From a virus, in the IMG/VR virus record IMGVR_UViG_3300042291_001557, positions 1 to 64,000 of that record: a stretch of 64,000 nucleotides of DNA. The stretch is one strand, 5' to 3'. The notes beneath the pieces were generated by a model, which had not been told where the DNA came from, did not search any database, and saw only the letters and a program-made list of their open reading frames with translations. The position numbers and the translations under genes were made by a program. Below are positions 8,898-16,637 of this stretch, one piece after another; the first letter of the stretch is position 1; each line of letters opens with the position of its first letter.

Positions 8898-9556
8898 TTT
8901 TCTACCTCCGGCTCCAATTTTACTACAGAGCCAATACGTGGTTGTATTCGGTCGTTGTCACTAGGGTATATGTCTCGTAGTTTTTCTCCGTCCGCTGTAG
9001 TAATTGCACCACCATGAAGGACCATGCCAGGACTGAATCCGTAACATGCATTTACAACATCGCAGACGCCAAACATCATGACCGAAAGTCTCCTACGACG
9101 CCATTTTTCGGCTGTGGTTATCTGTTGAATCATTGGGTCTCCAGCACGCCAATTAATCATGGCTGCCCATGTGGACATGTACCCCTTTTCGAGAACACGA
9201 GAGGCTTCTGAGCCTTCCACTACGGTGCCCCAAGGATATCTACCATCTGCAAATCCAAGAAGTATTAAATGAGGAGGCTGAATATGTCGACCATCAAGAA
9301 GAACAAACCAAAGTTTAGTTACTTCGTCTTCTGTTCCGAAAACTTCTTCGCGGTAATACTTAACCACCAAACGGCCTTCTGCGTCGACTTCACCCCAGCC
9401 CCACTCAGTCAGGTCTTCGGTGGGAAGTTCTTCACTATTTGTATACCACCTTTTAGGGGGCGGACGCATGCCAGCAGAAAGCCAACGAATATCAAAGAAA
9501 TTATCGCTTAATTTGTTTCCAGTATCAAGCGCAAATGTTGAGGGTAGTTTTGCCAT
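8894..9556 (-). CDS. Unknown protein coupled to ferredoxin
   Basis: 220 residues, family not recognised with confidence. The protein is Trp-rich (WLSAGMRPPPKRWY, LTEWGWGE, STWAAMINWRAGD). The segment near residues 145-200 (AEKWRRRRLSVMMFGVCDVVNACYG ... GGAITTADGEKL) faintly resembles the acetyl-CoA loop and following helix of GNAT acetyltransferases, but the R/Q-x-x-G-x-G/A signature is absent. It overlaps the ferredoxin start (8894-8897), so the two are co-translated. It lies directly downstream of two likely virion genes. Confidence 0.65.
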   Translation of the reverse strand: MAKLPSTFALDTGNKLSDNFFDIRWLSAGMRPPPKRWYTNSEELPTEDLTEWGWGEVDAEGRLVVKYYREEVFGTEDEVTKLWFVLLDGRHIQPPHLILLGFADGRYPWGTVVEGSEASRVLEKGYMSTWAAMINWRAGDPMIQQITTAEKWRRRRLSVMMFGVCDVVNACYGFSPGMVLHGGAITTADGEKLRDIYPSDNDRIQPRIGSVVKLEPEVEK

Positions 9557-9565
9557 ACGGCAAGA

Positions 9566-10267
9566 CTAGTCGTTCCACCATGCTGTCCATGGCTTGGCTG
9601 AGGCAGATTGTGCCTCTACGTCATGAATGCCAGTGTAAGCGACCGAGATTGTGACTTTCCCTTCATTGTTGTAGTCCGTCCAGTCCCCATCGGCGTTGTA
9701 GACGAACAACTGCAACATCTCGTCTGTGTTCATAATCGCAACATCTGCGAGATAGGTATTGGCGTTGTAATCTGTTTCATTCCAACTGCTGTTTGTGGCG
9801 TGGGCTTTGTCAATAGGTGCTACTGCGGTACTGCGAAGACTTGGTGCGGAGCCAAATATGCCACCAGATGTAGAGAATGCGCCGAATTTGCCAATTCCTT
9901 CATCTGGGTTGCCGAGCCACATTGTTGGCTTTAGGGTTTCGTCAATGTTGCCGTTATATCCTGCATCGTTGAATACAGTCATTAATTCTGTTGGGTTATC
10001 GTAAATTCCGTGCTGTGTCTTGGAGTTCTTAGACTTAAATGCCGCAAGACGCAATAGTCTTTCGGTTGTCTCAAGGTCTACGGAAATGTCTCCGCCTTCA
10101 CCGTTCAGGGTATGCCAAAGACCCCATCCGTTGCTTGGTGCCTGAGTGGTAAACCAGATTTTCTCAATCTTGACTCGAAACGGGAAAGACACATTCAAGA
10201 AAGAAGGGTCTGTTTGTCTGACCGTCCAGTCGTAGTTGACGATTGACGGTGCGATGATTCCAGACAT
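9566..10267 (-). CDS. Putative virion structural protein
   Basis: 233 residues from an ATG with GGAG seven bases upstream (AGGAGACAAAATG). The composition is beta-rich, with many Asn, Thr, Trp and Tyr, and no signal or membrane segment. Features include FPFRVKIEKIWFTTQ, NGWGLWHTLNGEGG and a C-terminal KPWTAWWND. There are no known enzyme motifs. It follows a small beta-rich protein gene and the terminator at 10307-10347. I infer a capsid decoration or minor virion protein from composition and neighbours. Confidence 0.6.
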   Translation of the reverse strand: MSGIIAPSIVNYDWTVRQTDPSFLNVSFPFRVKIEKIWFTTQAPSNGWGLWHTLNGEGGDISVDLETTERLLRLAAFKSKNSKTQHGIYDNPTELMTVFNDAGYNGNIDETLKPTMWLGNPDEGIGKFGAFSTSGGIFGSAPSLRSTAVAPIDKAHATNSSWNETDYNANTYLADVAIMNTDEMLQLFVYNADGDWTDYNNEGKVTISVAYTGIHDVEAQSASAKPWTAWWND

Positions 10268-10306
10268 TTTGTCTCCTGCTGTTGGGTAACGTTAATATTG
10301 TGACAT

Positions 10307-10347
10307 AAAAAAACCACCCCGCCCATTAAGAGCGAGGTGGTTTTTTG
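10307..10347. terminator. Bidirectional rho-independent terminator
   Basis: An inverted repeat with arms AAAAAACCACC-CCGC and GCG-AGGTGGTTTTTT around a short CCATTAAGA loop. A GC stem flanked by an A run on one side and a T run on the other gives a terminator in both directions. It stands just after the leftward gene 10363-10713 and would limit read-through into the gene at 9566-10267. Confidence 0.8.
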
Positions 10348-10362
10348 TTGAAAAAGTTTTAT

Positions 10363-10713
10363 TTAGCCTTCAACAACCGTGAATGCAACTGTCATGTTTG
10401 TACCGGCACCACCAGAACCAACTGCTGAAACATCAAGGCTAATAAGGTCGCCTGCAACGAAGTCTGTGTTGGCTGCTGTGAGTGTTCCTGCACCAACATA
10501 TCCTGCTGCTGCAATTGAGAAAGCTGCTGCTACATCCGAGCCAACCTTGAGGTCTGCAGTAAGTGCCGAACCTTGTGGTGCGCCAGTAACTGCGACGTAT
10601 GCTCCAGTGATTCTGCCATTGAAAGGCAAAGCTACAGATACGAGGCTTGAGGTTGAAAGGGTTCCTGGGATTCCAAGAACGATGGTTGTTGGGGCAAGGA
10701 CTGCTGTTGACAT
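10363..10713 (-). CDS. Small beta-rich virion protein, possible capsid decoration protein
   Basis: 116 residues from the ATG at 10713, chosen for its AGGAG six bases upstream; an in-frame ATG ten codons earlier lacks this. It is Ala/Gly/Thr/Val-rich with alternating hydrophobics (SLVSVALPFNGRITGAYVAV, TADLKVGSDVAAAF), a pattern of jelly-roll or Ig-like decoration or fibre proteins. A strong own ribosome site and an own terminator (10307-10347) suggest abundant expression, as expected for a structural protein. Function is inference. Confidence 0.65.
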   Translation of the reverse strand: MSTAVLAPTTIVLGIPGTLSTSSLVSVALPFNGRITGAYVAVTGAPQGSALTADLKVGSDVAAAFSIAAAGYVGAGTLTAANTDFVAGDLISLDVSAVGSGGAGTNMTVAFTVVEG

Positions 10714-11082
10714 GTTTTCTCCTGTGAAGGTCGTTGTATACAAATAATAACACGAAGTGATTTTCGTTTTTTGAATTATTAAGAGAATTATTTATTGTTT
10801 GTTTATTATTAACTCATGTATTCTTGAACTTAGGTACCTACAACTCGCTGTCAGAAAGGAAAGGACGGTGGTCAATGTCTAGTGGCCTAACCACGGCAAT
10901 CCGGAGATTAATTTTTTAACTTCTCTACAACCGCCAGTCTCTGCAGGACAGGCGGTTGTTTGCTGTATGGGCACTGTTTGTGGTTGTTGTACAATTGTTT
11001 TAACACAAGAGAATTGTGACCGTTATAGGTGAAGGTCGGGTAGGACGAGTCCTGCCCGATTTTCATGTAGTAGGGTCTTTTT
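10714..11082. other. Structured non-coding gap between divergent blocks
   Basis: 369 bases without a credible gene. 10714-10800 is AT-rich and carries the upstream region of the leftward small virion gene. On the plus strand a weak promoter can be drawn near 10793-10824 (TTGTTT, 18 bases, TATTCT). Downstream lie a GTGG-CCTAA-CCAC hairpin, an 8-bp hairpin at 10928-10958 (CAACCGCC/GGCGGTTG) and an 11-bp hairpin with T run at 11036-11063. A short non-coding RNA or a structured leader for the resolvase operon would fit; neither is shown. Confidence 0.4.
11036..11063 (+). terminator. Rho-independent terminator-like hairpin before resolvase gene
   Basis: TCGGGTAGGAC pairs with GTCCTGCCCGA (one G-U pair), followed directly by TTTT. 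It lies only 20 bases before the GTG of the next rightward gene, with no protein gene upstream on this strand. It may therefore end a small RNA, or act as an attenuator of the resolvase operon. Confidence 0.6.
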
Positions 11083-11625
11083 GTGCCTGATATAAAGCTA
11101 ATAGGACTAGACCTTTCTCTAACCTCTACCGGCGTATCAATAAATGGAAAAACTTCGATTGTTTCCACTAAGGCCAAGGGCCCTGAAAGACTTTCTTACG
11201 TAAACAAGACATTGCTCCAGATATGCCTAGACGAAGAAATCGACTGCGCCATCATTGAGGGCTACTCGTTTGCGTCACGCAACTCACAAGCCCATAGTAT
11301 TGGGGAGCTTGGTGGGTGCATTAGGATGACCTTCTGGGAATGCGGGATTGCCTACGTAGAGGTCCCCCCAACCTCCAGAGCTAAATTTGCTACTGGAAAA
11401 GGCAACGCAGGAAAGACTGAAGTCATATCTGCAATCTCTTCCAAAACAGGCATGGTTTTTTCTGGCTCTGGTGCAGATGATGAATGCGATGCGTGGATTC
11501 TTGAACAGATGGGGCTTGCATATTTAGGAAAAAGCCAATACGATTGGACGGCAACACAACTCTCTTCTCTAGAAAAGATAGATTGGTCGTCGATGGATAA
11601 TACAAAGGATTCAAGTGAAAAATAG
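11083..11625 (+). CDS. RuvC-like Holliday junction resolvase
   Basis: 180 residues from a GTG preceded by AGGG. RNase-H-fold resolvase that would cut branched DNA before packaging. The acidic site is visible: Asp10 in IGLDLSLTSTG, Glu59 in CAIIEGYSF, and the acidic cluster Asp132/Asp133/Asp136 in GADDECDAW. The GNAGKTEVI segment with Lys is also typical of RuvC relatives. It heads a tightly overlapped rightward operon that continues to 14772. Confidence 0.85.
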   Translation: MPDIKLIGLDLSLTSTGVSINGKTSIVSTKAKGPERLSYVNKTLLQICLDEEIDCAIIEGYSFASRNSQAHSIGELGGCIRMTFWECGIAYVEVPPTSRAKFATGKGNAGKTEVISAISSKTGMVFSGSGADDECDAWILEQMGLAYLGKSQYDWTATQLSSLEKIDWSSMDNTKDSSEK

Positions 11626-11956
11626 AAACCAGCCAATTAGTCAAGTTGATATTGAGAACGAACTTCTTCGCTTATTAGGAATGCTCGAAGAAGAAACAGA
11701 AGCCTTCGAGGTTCTTGCTATAGACAACGCCAAGAAAGAAGCACTTCACAAATCAAACTGGGCCAAAGAATATCTTTCAGCAAAAGGCTCAATCAAGGAA
11801 CGCGAAGCATGGGCCGACTACAAGTTGGACGAATCTTCGTTTGATTACAAAATCTCCGAAGCTCTTGTTAAATCAAAAAGAGAAAAACTACTGTCTCTAC
11901 GAACATCGGTAGATGCAATGAGAACGCTTAACGCTAACGTAAGGCATCAAGTATGA
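11615..11956 (+). CDS. Unknown coiled-coil protein
   Basis: 113 residues from a GTG overlapping the resolvase stop by 11 bases, with AAGGAT upstream. Predicted almost all helix, rich in Glu, Lys, Ala and Leu (ELLRLLGMLEEETEAFEVLA; SKREKLLSLRTSVDAMRTL). No enzyme motif. Actinophages often carry such a small helical protein beside RuvC or recombination genes, and a DNA-associated role is plausible but unproven. It overlaps the next gene by ATGA. Confidence 0.7.
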   Translation: MKNRNQPISQVDIENELLRLLGMLEEETEAFEVLAIDNAKKEALHKSNWAKEYLSAKGSIKEREAWADYKLDESSFDYKISEALVKSKREKLLSLRTSVDAMRTLNANVRHQV

Positions 11957-12759
11957 GCAATGGTATTCATCCGTCACTTATAGGAATGGCTGTTGATATC
12001 AACACGCTTCTCCCACTTGAGAAGAACCCAAGAGTTGGGGACGTTGATGCTATTACTGCTTCCTATGCCGAGTTTGGACAAGTCAAGCCAATCGTTGCCA
12101 AAAGAAATGACGACGGAACAGCGACCGTCATTGCTGGTAACCACCAACTAGAAGCCGCCAAGATTCTTGGCTGGGACCAGATTGCTGTTATCTATCTCGA
12201 AGGTGACGACTCTCGCGCCGTTGCGTTTGCGCTTGCCGACAATAGAACAGTTGAGCTTGGTTACTCTGAGCCAGAAATTCTTTACGAACTAATCAGTTCT
12301 GTCAGTGAAGACTACCCAGAACTTTTAGAAGGACTCGGTTGGGATGAATTTGAGATTGCTGAATACGAGCAAGAGGCTTACAGAAACAGCAGCGAGATGT
12401 CAACTAGCGGAAGTTATGTTCCGCCAGTACTAATCGATAGAAACACAGAGATTCAAGGCTTTGACGATGTCCCTGAATTGCGTCCACAGGAGTTCACTGT
12501 CACTAGGGATAGCGAAGGTGAGAAAAGAATCGTTGCGCCTTCGTCATCTGACCAAAACGACATAGCTGTTCGTGGTTCCACAATGGCTGCAGGTGCAGCA
12601 CAACAAGCCGTGGTTCAGTTCACGCTCGTTTTTGATAACCCTGCCCAACAGTCTCGTTGGTACGACTTTATCCGCTGGCTAAGAAGCGATGTTTCGATTG
12701 TTGGTAACACAACCGCAGAACGGTTAATGGACTTCATCGGTCAGCACTCGGAGATTTGA
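11953..12759 (+). CDS. ParB/sulfiredoxin-like domain protein
   Basis: 268 residues. Residues 10-110 match the ParB N-terminal (ParB/Srx) fold: LLPLEKNPRVGDVDAITASY, FGQVKPIVAK, then the VIAGNHQLEAAKILGW motif that stands where ParB has G-x-H-R-x-x-A. It lacks the helix-turn-helix of true partition ParB. The C-terminal 90 residues, with QQAVVQFTLVFDNPAQQSRWYDFIRWLR, look like a separate conserved domain seen in phage ParB-like proteins. It sits two genes before a PAPS-reductase-like protein, an association that recalls IbrB-IbrA pairs. ATGA-coupled on both sides. Confidence 0.8.
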   Translation: MSNGIHPSLIGMAVDINTLLPLEKNPRVGDVDAITASYAEFGQVKPIVAKRNDDGTATVIAGNHQLEAAKILGWDQIAVIYLEGDDSRAVAFALADNRTVELGYSEPEILYELISSVSEDYPELLEGLGWDEFEIAEYEQEAYRNSSEMSTSGSYVPPVLIDRNTEIQGFDDVPELRPQEFTVTRDSEGEKRIVAPSSSDQNDIAVRGSTMAAGAAQQAVVQFTLVFDNPAQQSRWYDFIRWLRSDVSIVGNTTAERLMDFIGQHSEI

Positions 12760-12980
12760 TGAGTCTCTGGTCGTGGGTTTTAGGAACTCTTGGAGTTACT
12801 GGTCTATTGATTGCCGGCAACAGGGTTTGGTGGGGTTGGTTAATAAACTTTGCCAATGAAATTCTCTGGGTTGTCTATGCAGTCAAAACAAAGCAGTACG
12901 GCTTTATTCTGATGGCTGCCGCATACGCTTTGGTTTACGCAAGAAACGCTAGAAATAGCTGGAAATACAATGAGTCCTGA
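12759..12980 (+). CDS. Small membrane protein with two or three TM segments
   Basis: 73 residues from the ATG at 12759, which overlaps the upstream stop (TGATG). Hydrophobic segments at about residues 3-20 (WSWVLGTLGVTGLLIAG) and 25-62 (WGWLINFANEILWVVYAV ... FILMAAAYALVYARN) span the membrane, followed by a basic end. The Trp-x-x-W-x-x-x-N pattern faintly recalls a half PnuC-type transporter unit, as seen in small phage membrane proteins. Function unknown. Confidence 0.7.
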   Translation: MSLWSWVLGTLGVTGLLIAGNRVWWGWLINFANEILWVVYAVKTKQYGFILMAAAYALVYARNARNSWKYNES

Positions 12981-13089
12981 AGAAGTAATTGAACTTGAAA
13001 AACTAATAGCCGAGCGTGATGAACTACGTCGCATCGTGGATGAACTACGTGCCGAGGTTAGTCGGCTCTCACAGATTGCAAAATACTAA
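12970..13089 (+). CDS. 39-residue coiled-coil mini-protein
   Basis: ATG at 12970 (overlapping the membrane protein stop) to TAA at 13087-13089, which itself overlaps the ATG of the next gene (TAATG). The product has a clean heptad pattern of Leu/Ile with charged residues (VIELEKLIAERDELRRIVD, then ELRAEVSRLSQ), a parallel coiled coil. Coupling on both sides in a gapless operon supports a real gene despite its size. It could multimerise or bind the neighbouring ParB or PAPS-reductase-like protein. Confidence 0.6.
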   Translation: MSPEEVIELEKLIAERDELRRIVDELRAEVSRLSQIAKY

Positions 13090-14228
13090 TGACTAGACAA
13101 AGAATGTTTCTTGACATGAGTTGCATTGATGCAGCCCGCCAAAGAATAAGGCACGTATACGACACGTTTGACACGGTGTGCGTTCAGTTCTCTGGAGGCA
13201 AAGACTCCTCTGCTGTCATGTATCTTGCCAAAGAAGTTCACGAAGAACGCGGCCTCGGTCCTGTAAAAGTCATCTTCAGAGACGAAGAAATGGTGAGCCC
13301 CAAGACGATTGAGTATGTTGAGAAAGTTCGTAACTACGACTGGGTTGACATGGAGTGGTATTGTCTTCCTTACCCAGCAGAGATATGGGTTCTTGGTCAA
13401 AGAGTAACTACGGTGCTCTGGAGCAACATGCGAAAGAACCAAGGACGACTTGTAAGAGACATACCGCCTTGGGCTATCACTGGGGAAGACTTTGGACTAA
13501 CCCACGACGTTTCTCTTCCAGAACAAACCGACTACTACACCATGCAAGGCAAGAAAGGAAACGTTGCCTTTATTACCGGTGTCAGGGCGAGCGAGTCAAT
13601 GGTCCGCTATAGGTCGTGCGTTCAGAAGCTTCACGAGAACTACATCGTTACTCCTTACAAACTTAAAACTGGAATTCCGATGAAGTTTGCCAAAGTGATT
13701 TATGACTGGAATACAAATGACGTATTCAAGTTTCTAATCGAAGAGCATGGGTCCGAGTACTGCGAGTACTACGACCTCGCTGCACAGACACAAAGCAATA
13801 CAAGAATCGGTATCCCTCTTCACAGCATTGCAATTCGCAGAATTGGTGACGTAGTCGCTACGGAGCCGGAGTTCTACGACAGGCTTGTTGAGTGCTTCCC
13901 ACACATAGACGCTCAGCGTAGATGGTGGCCTGAGTTTGATATTGAAAAACTCATAAATGAATACTCCGGGCTTGGCCTAGAGGGTGCTTCAATGTTTATT
14001 GAGGACTACCTTGTTGGCGAGCGCAGGCAAATGGAAGCGAAGGCATACGTGTCCAAGTTTCGCAAAAAACATTTGGAAGACCAGCGTGGATACCCAATCA
14101 GTCTTCTAATTAGAACCCTTGTCCTAAATGAGATAGATGGTGGTTCACCTTCACCAGTTGGACCAGGGACCAGGGCCTACACAGTAAGAAACAATGACGA
14201 AGAAATGGATGCAACTTATGAAGTATGA
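13089..14228 (+). CDS. PAPS-reductase-like (ATP pyrophosphatase fold) protein, IbrA-like
   Basis: 379 residues. The N-terminal domain has the PP-loop signature VQFSGGKDSSAVMYLA near residues 31-46, which binds ATP or an adenylylated substrate in PAPS reductases, DndC and tRNA thiolases. FRDEEMVSPKTIEYVEKV follows, and a FITGVRASESMVR segment matches the conserved G-x-R-x-x-E/D of the family. The full sulfate-assimilation reductase end (ECGLH) is missing, so sulfite production is unlikely. Encoded between two ParB-like proteins, it resembles IbrA/DndC-like phage proteins. A nucleotide or DNA-modifying role is inference. Confidence 0.8.
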   Translation: MTRQRMFLDMSCIDAARQRIRHVYDTFDTVCVQFSGGKDSSAVMYLAKEVHEERGLGPVKVIFRDEEMVSPKTIEYVEKVRNYDWVDMEWYCLPYPAEIWVLGQRVTTVLWSNMRKNQGRLVRDIPPWAITGEDFGLTHDVSLPEQTDYYTMQGKKGNVAFITGVRASESMVRYRSCVQKLHENYIVTPYKLKTGIPMKFAKVIYDWNTNDVFKFLIEEHGSEYCEYYDLAAQTQSNTRIGIPLHSIAIRRIGDVVATEPEFYDRLVECFPHIDAQRRWWPEFDIEKLINEYSGLGLEGASMFIEDYLVGERRQMEAKAYVSKFRKKHLEDQRGYPISLLIRTLVLNEIDGGSPSPVGPGTRAYTVRNNDEEMDATYEV

Positions 14229-14772
14229 AATAGAGGAAGTTGACCCATCAACGCTAGTTGTTCCATCATGGAGGGCGACCTACATACTGAGACCGGACCT
14301 TTTAGTTCTTTCTGCATCACTTACCGATTTTGGCTTTATCCAACCAATCCATGTTTCTTCAAGGACTGGAGAAATCATCGACGGCTCTGAACGTTATTTA
14401 CTGGCTACAAACGTAAAGCAAATAATGGACATAGTCGGAAGAACAATCCCGGTCATAAAGCACGACATTGGAACCATGGAAGCAATGGAAATGCATCTTC
14501 GCCTCAATAGGGGGCGAGGTTCGGTGGTTGCCAAACCAATGTCTTCGATAATTAAAAAACTCGTTAGGTCTAGGGCCGCCACCCAAAAGAGCCTGGAAAG
14601 AACGCTGTGCATGAAGGGCAATGAATATTCTTTAATGATTGACGGAACAATACTGAAGTCAAGAAATATTAAGGAATATACCTACTCAAGAGCATGGGTT
14701 CCGGTTGAGGCTCCTCCAGGAACTCTTGACAAGGGGCCAGCAATAGAGTCCCCACCAAACAGCGACAGATAG
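14218..14772 (+). CDS. Second ParB/sulfiredoxin-like protein
   Basis: 184 residues from the ATG at 14218, which overlaps the upstream stop and has GGATG seven bases before it; ATG 14194 is the alternative. The ParB N-terminal fold is visible: VDPSTLVVPSWRATYILRP, ASLTDFGFIQPIHV, then EIIDGSERYLLAT in place of G-x-H-R. It also has the MHLRLNRGRGSVVAKPM segment common to phage ParB-like partners of PAPS-reductase-like proteins. The C-terminal 70 residues are basic. It is the last gene of this operon. Confidence 0.75.
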   Translation: MKYEIEEVDPSTLVVPSWRATYILRPDLLVLSASLTDFGFIQPIHVSSRTGEIIDGSERYLLATNVKQIMDIVGRTIPVIKHDIGTMEAMEMHLRLNRGRGSVVAKPMSSIIKKLVRSRAATQKSLERTLCMKGNEYSLMIDGTILKSRNIKEYTYSRAWVPVEAPPGTLDKGPAIESPPNSDR

Positions 14773-14803
14773 GCCCTTGTTGGCGCGGCTATTTATTAAT
14801 AGC

Positions 14804-14832
14804 TTGGCGCTGTATGGTAAACTTCTTTAAAA
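14804..14832 (+). promoter_or_regulatory. Candidate sigma-70-like promoter for head-tail operon
   Basis: TTGGCG at 14804-14809, a 17-base spacer and TTAAAA at 14827-14832. The spacing is optimal and it lies just upstream of the first head-connector-block gene at 14858. A GCTATT/AATAGC hairpin and a second TTGGCGC copy lie immediately upstream. By-eye call only. Confidence 0.4.
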
Positions 14833-14857
14833 TGTTTCTCAAAGGAGTTGGCTTATT

Positions 14858-15472
14858 ATGCCTAGAGTAAGATACGGCCCGGACATTACAGACGACGCAG
14901 ACTCACTATTGCTCGATGATAGTCGAATCAAAAATCAGCTTAGAGGCGCAACTGGTCCAAAAAGGGTAAAACTCCTTAAAGAAAAGGACCTCGTAAACAA
15001 GGCAATCAAGGATGTTTTTGGTTCTAGAGCCAATGCCAGAAAATTGGCTGCAGAGTCAGTTAGACGACAGGGCTACATGTCGTCCGCGGATGCTAGGGCC
15101 ATTGGAGCCAAAAGAAACCAGAAACTCAAGGGCAAGGGACCACTTGGTCTTGCCGCTACCCCAGGCCGTGGCAGTCAGCAGATTGGTCGCAAGAAGGGCT
15201 ACAAGGTTCGTCAAGGTACAAATAACGAGGACCTCTTTAGGTCGGCAACGGCAAAAGCCAAGTCTTCTGACATCATGCGCCGCGTAAAGGCTCAGAAAAC
15301 TCAAGCTCAAAAATCCAAGAGCAGTGCTCAAAAAGCTGCCAAAAAAATTGGTGGAGCAAAGAAAGCCGCGCCGGCTAAAAAAGCAGCACCAGCCAAGAAG
15401 GCAGCAGCAGTTAAAAAAGCAGCAGTCAAGAAGGCTCCAGCCAAGAAGGCCACACCAAGAAAAAAGCGTTAA
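14858..15472 (+). CDS. Basic, histone-H1-like head-region protein
   Basis: 204 residues with AAAGGAG ten bases before the ATG. Residues 1-140 are basic and helical. From about residue 145 the chain becomes a KKAAPAKKAA-type repeat (Lys/Ala/Pro with almost no acids) ending in TPRKKR, much like the C-terminal tail of histone H1 or bacterial HU-like and Hc1 proteins. Such tails bind DNA without sequence preference. Position just before the head-tail connectors suggests an internal head protein that condenses packaged DNA or is injected with it. This is inference. Confidence 0.75.
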   Translation: MPRVRYGPDITDDADSLLLDDSRIKNQLRGATGPKRVKLLKEKDLVNKAIKDVFGSRANARKLAAESVRRQGYMSSADARAIGAKRNQKLKGKGPLGLAATPGRGSQQIGRKKGYKVRQGTNNEDLFRSATAKAKSSDIMRRVKAQKTQAQKSKSSAQKAAKKIGGAKKAAPAKKAAPAKKAAAVKKAAVKKAPAKKATPRKKR

Positions 15473-15513
15473 GTCGGTCCTTGTGACTGATTAACGCCTA
15501 ATGGAGGTATCAA

Positions 15514-16161
15514 GTGCTAGCAACCAGAGCAGACCTTATTAACTATATGGACATAAAGCTGTCCCTGCGTCAGCAGGATGCGGCCGACATGATTCTTGCA
15601 GGACTCCAATCCGAGATGGAGGCGTACCTTCGTCGACCTGTTGAGGTTGAAGAATTTGAAGAACAGCATGTTATTGAGTCAATGTTTCATGGAGTGCCGA
15701 TGGGAACCTTTCTAAGTGCCCCTTCCGGTGCCTATACCGACTCGTTCTCTGAGTCAAGCATGGTCGACAGCACAACATGGGCAACCCCTCCAAATACTGT
15801 CTATTTGCGCAACTCTCCCGTAGTTGAAGTTACATCAGTTACGGTAAAGCCGGTAGACGGTGTACTTAGGACTCTTGTGGTCGATGAGGAATACATAGTT
15901 CGTAGATTCGGAATTGACTACTTTTACGCCCTGGATGGCGACATTGTCACTGTTACTTATACTGCGGGTCTGGATGGTTCAGCCATCCCAATGTTCAAGC
16001 TCCTCATCCTGAGGGCTGCATCTAGAGAGATGCAGAACATGCACGACGATGTTGTAGGGCTTAAAGACATCACAACACGAAACGTTGGCCCCCTGGTCAC
16101 TGGATTCCTAGATACTGAACTTATGTCCTTGAGAAAGTACAGACGAAGTAGAATAGCGTAA
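15514..16161 (+). CDS. Head-tail connector (gp6-like adaptor)
   Basis: 215 residues from a GTG with GGAGG seven bases upstream. The N-terminal helical pair (RADLINYMDIKLSLRQQDAADMI; LQSEMEAYLRRPVE) and a later GLDGSAIPMFKLLILRAASREMQ segment follow the pattern of gp6/gp15-type adaptor rings that dock below the portal. A middle beta region (NSPVVEVTSVTVKPVDG) is also typical. It is followed by tail completion genes in the conserved order of contractile phages. Confidence 0.75.
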   Translation: MLATRADLINYMDIKLSLRQQDAADMILAGLQSEMEAYLRRPVEVEEFEEQHVIESMFHGVPMGTFLSAPSGAYTDSFSESSMVDSTTWATPPNTVYLRNSPVVEVTSVTVKPVDGVLRTLVVDEEYIVRRFGIDYFYALDGDIVTVTYTAGLDGSAIPMFKLLILRAASREMQNMHDDVVGLKDITTRNVGPLVTGFLDTELMSLRKYRRSRIA

Positions 16162-16163
16162 TC

Positions 16164-16637
16164 ATGTCGGGAGTCAGAATAGACGTTGAGGTCAGGATTG
16201 AAAAAGTCCAGAACCTCATTGACGACATTGGTGATAGATGCACGGACGTCAAGCCCGTGTTTCAATGGGCGCATCAAGTATTAAAGAAAACTTTTGCGGA
16301 GAACTTTGCCAGCAATGGCCTCCCTGTTGGTGGCTGGTCTCCTCTTGATGCCGAATACGCCGCATGGAAGGCTAGGGCGCTCCCAGGCAGAACAACGCTC
16401 ATTCGTAGCGGAGAGCTGTTTAGAAGCCTCTCCGAGCTCTCTGACCCCTCTGTGAACGAAATAAACAAGCTAAGCGCAACATTCGGAACTGGATTAAACT
16501 ATGCTCCGTTCCACCAGAATGGAACCCCAAACATGCCTAAGCGTCAAATTCTTTTTATTCCACAATCCTTCATTAGCGAGTTTGCAGAGAAAGTGGCAAA
16601 CTACATCGTTGAAGGCAATGAAGGGTTGACAGCTTAA
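16164..16637 (+). CDS. Virion morphogenesis / tail completion protein (gpG/gp10-like)
   Basis: 157 residues. It resembles the phage virion morphogenesis family (Mu gpG and HK97 gp10 relatives), which joins head and tail. Signs are a helical N-terminus, GGWSPLDAEYAAWKAR, LIRSGELFRSL, FGTGLNYAPFHQNGT and PKRQILFIP near the end, all in family order. Its stop overlaps the next start (TAATG at about 16635). Confidence 0.8.
   Translation: MSGVRIDVEVRIEKVQNLIDDIGDRCTDVKPVFQWAHQVLKKTFAENFASNGLPVGGWSPLDAEYAAWKARALPGRTTLIRSGELFRSLSELSDPSVNEINKLSATFGTGLNYAPFHQNGTPNMPKRQILFIPQSFISEFAEKVANYIVEGNEGLTA

Noticed and set aside
8894-9556. GNAT acetyltransferase assignment for the 220-aa protein
   Set aside because: Only a vague helix/loop resemblance; the acetyl-CoA binding signature is missing.
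13089-14228. True PAPS reductase of sulfate assimilation
   Set aside because: The ECGLH-type C-terminal active-site Cys is absent and the context is ParB-like proteins rather than sulfur metabolism.
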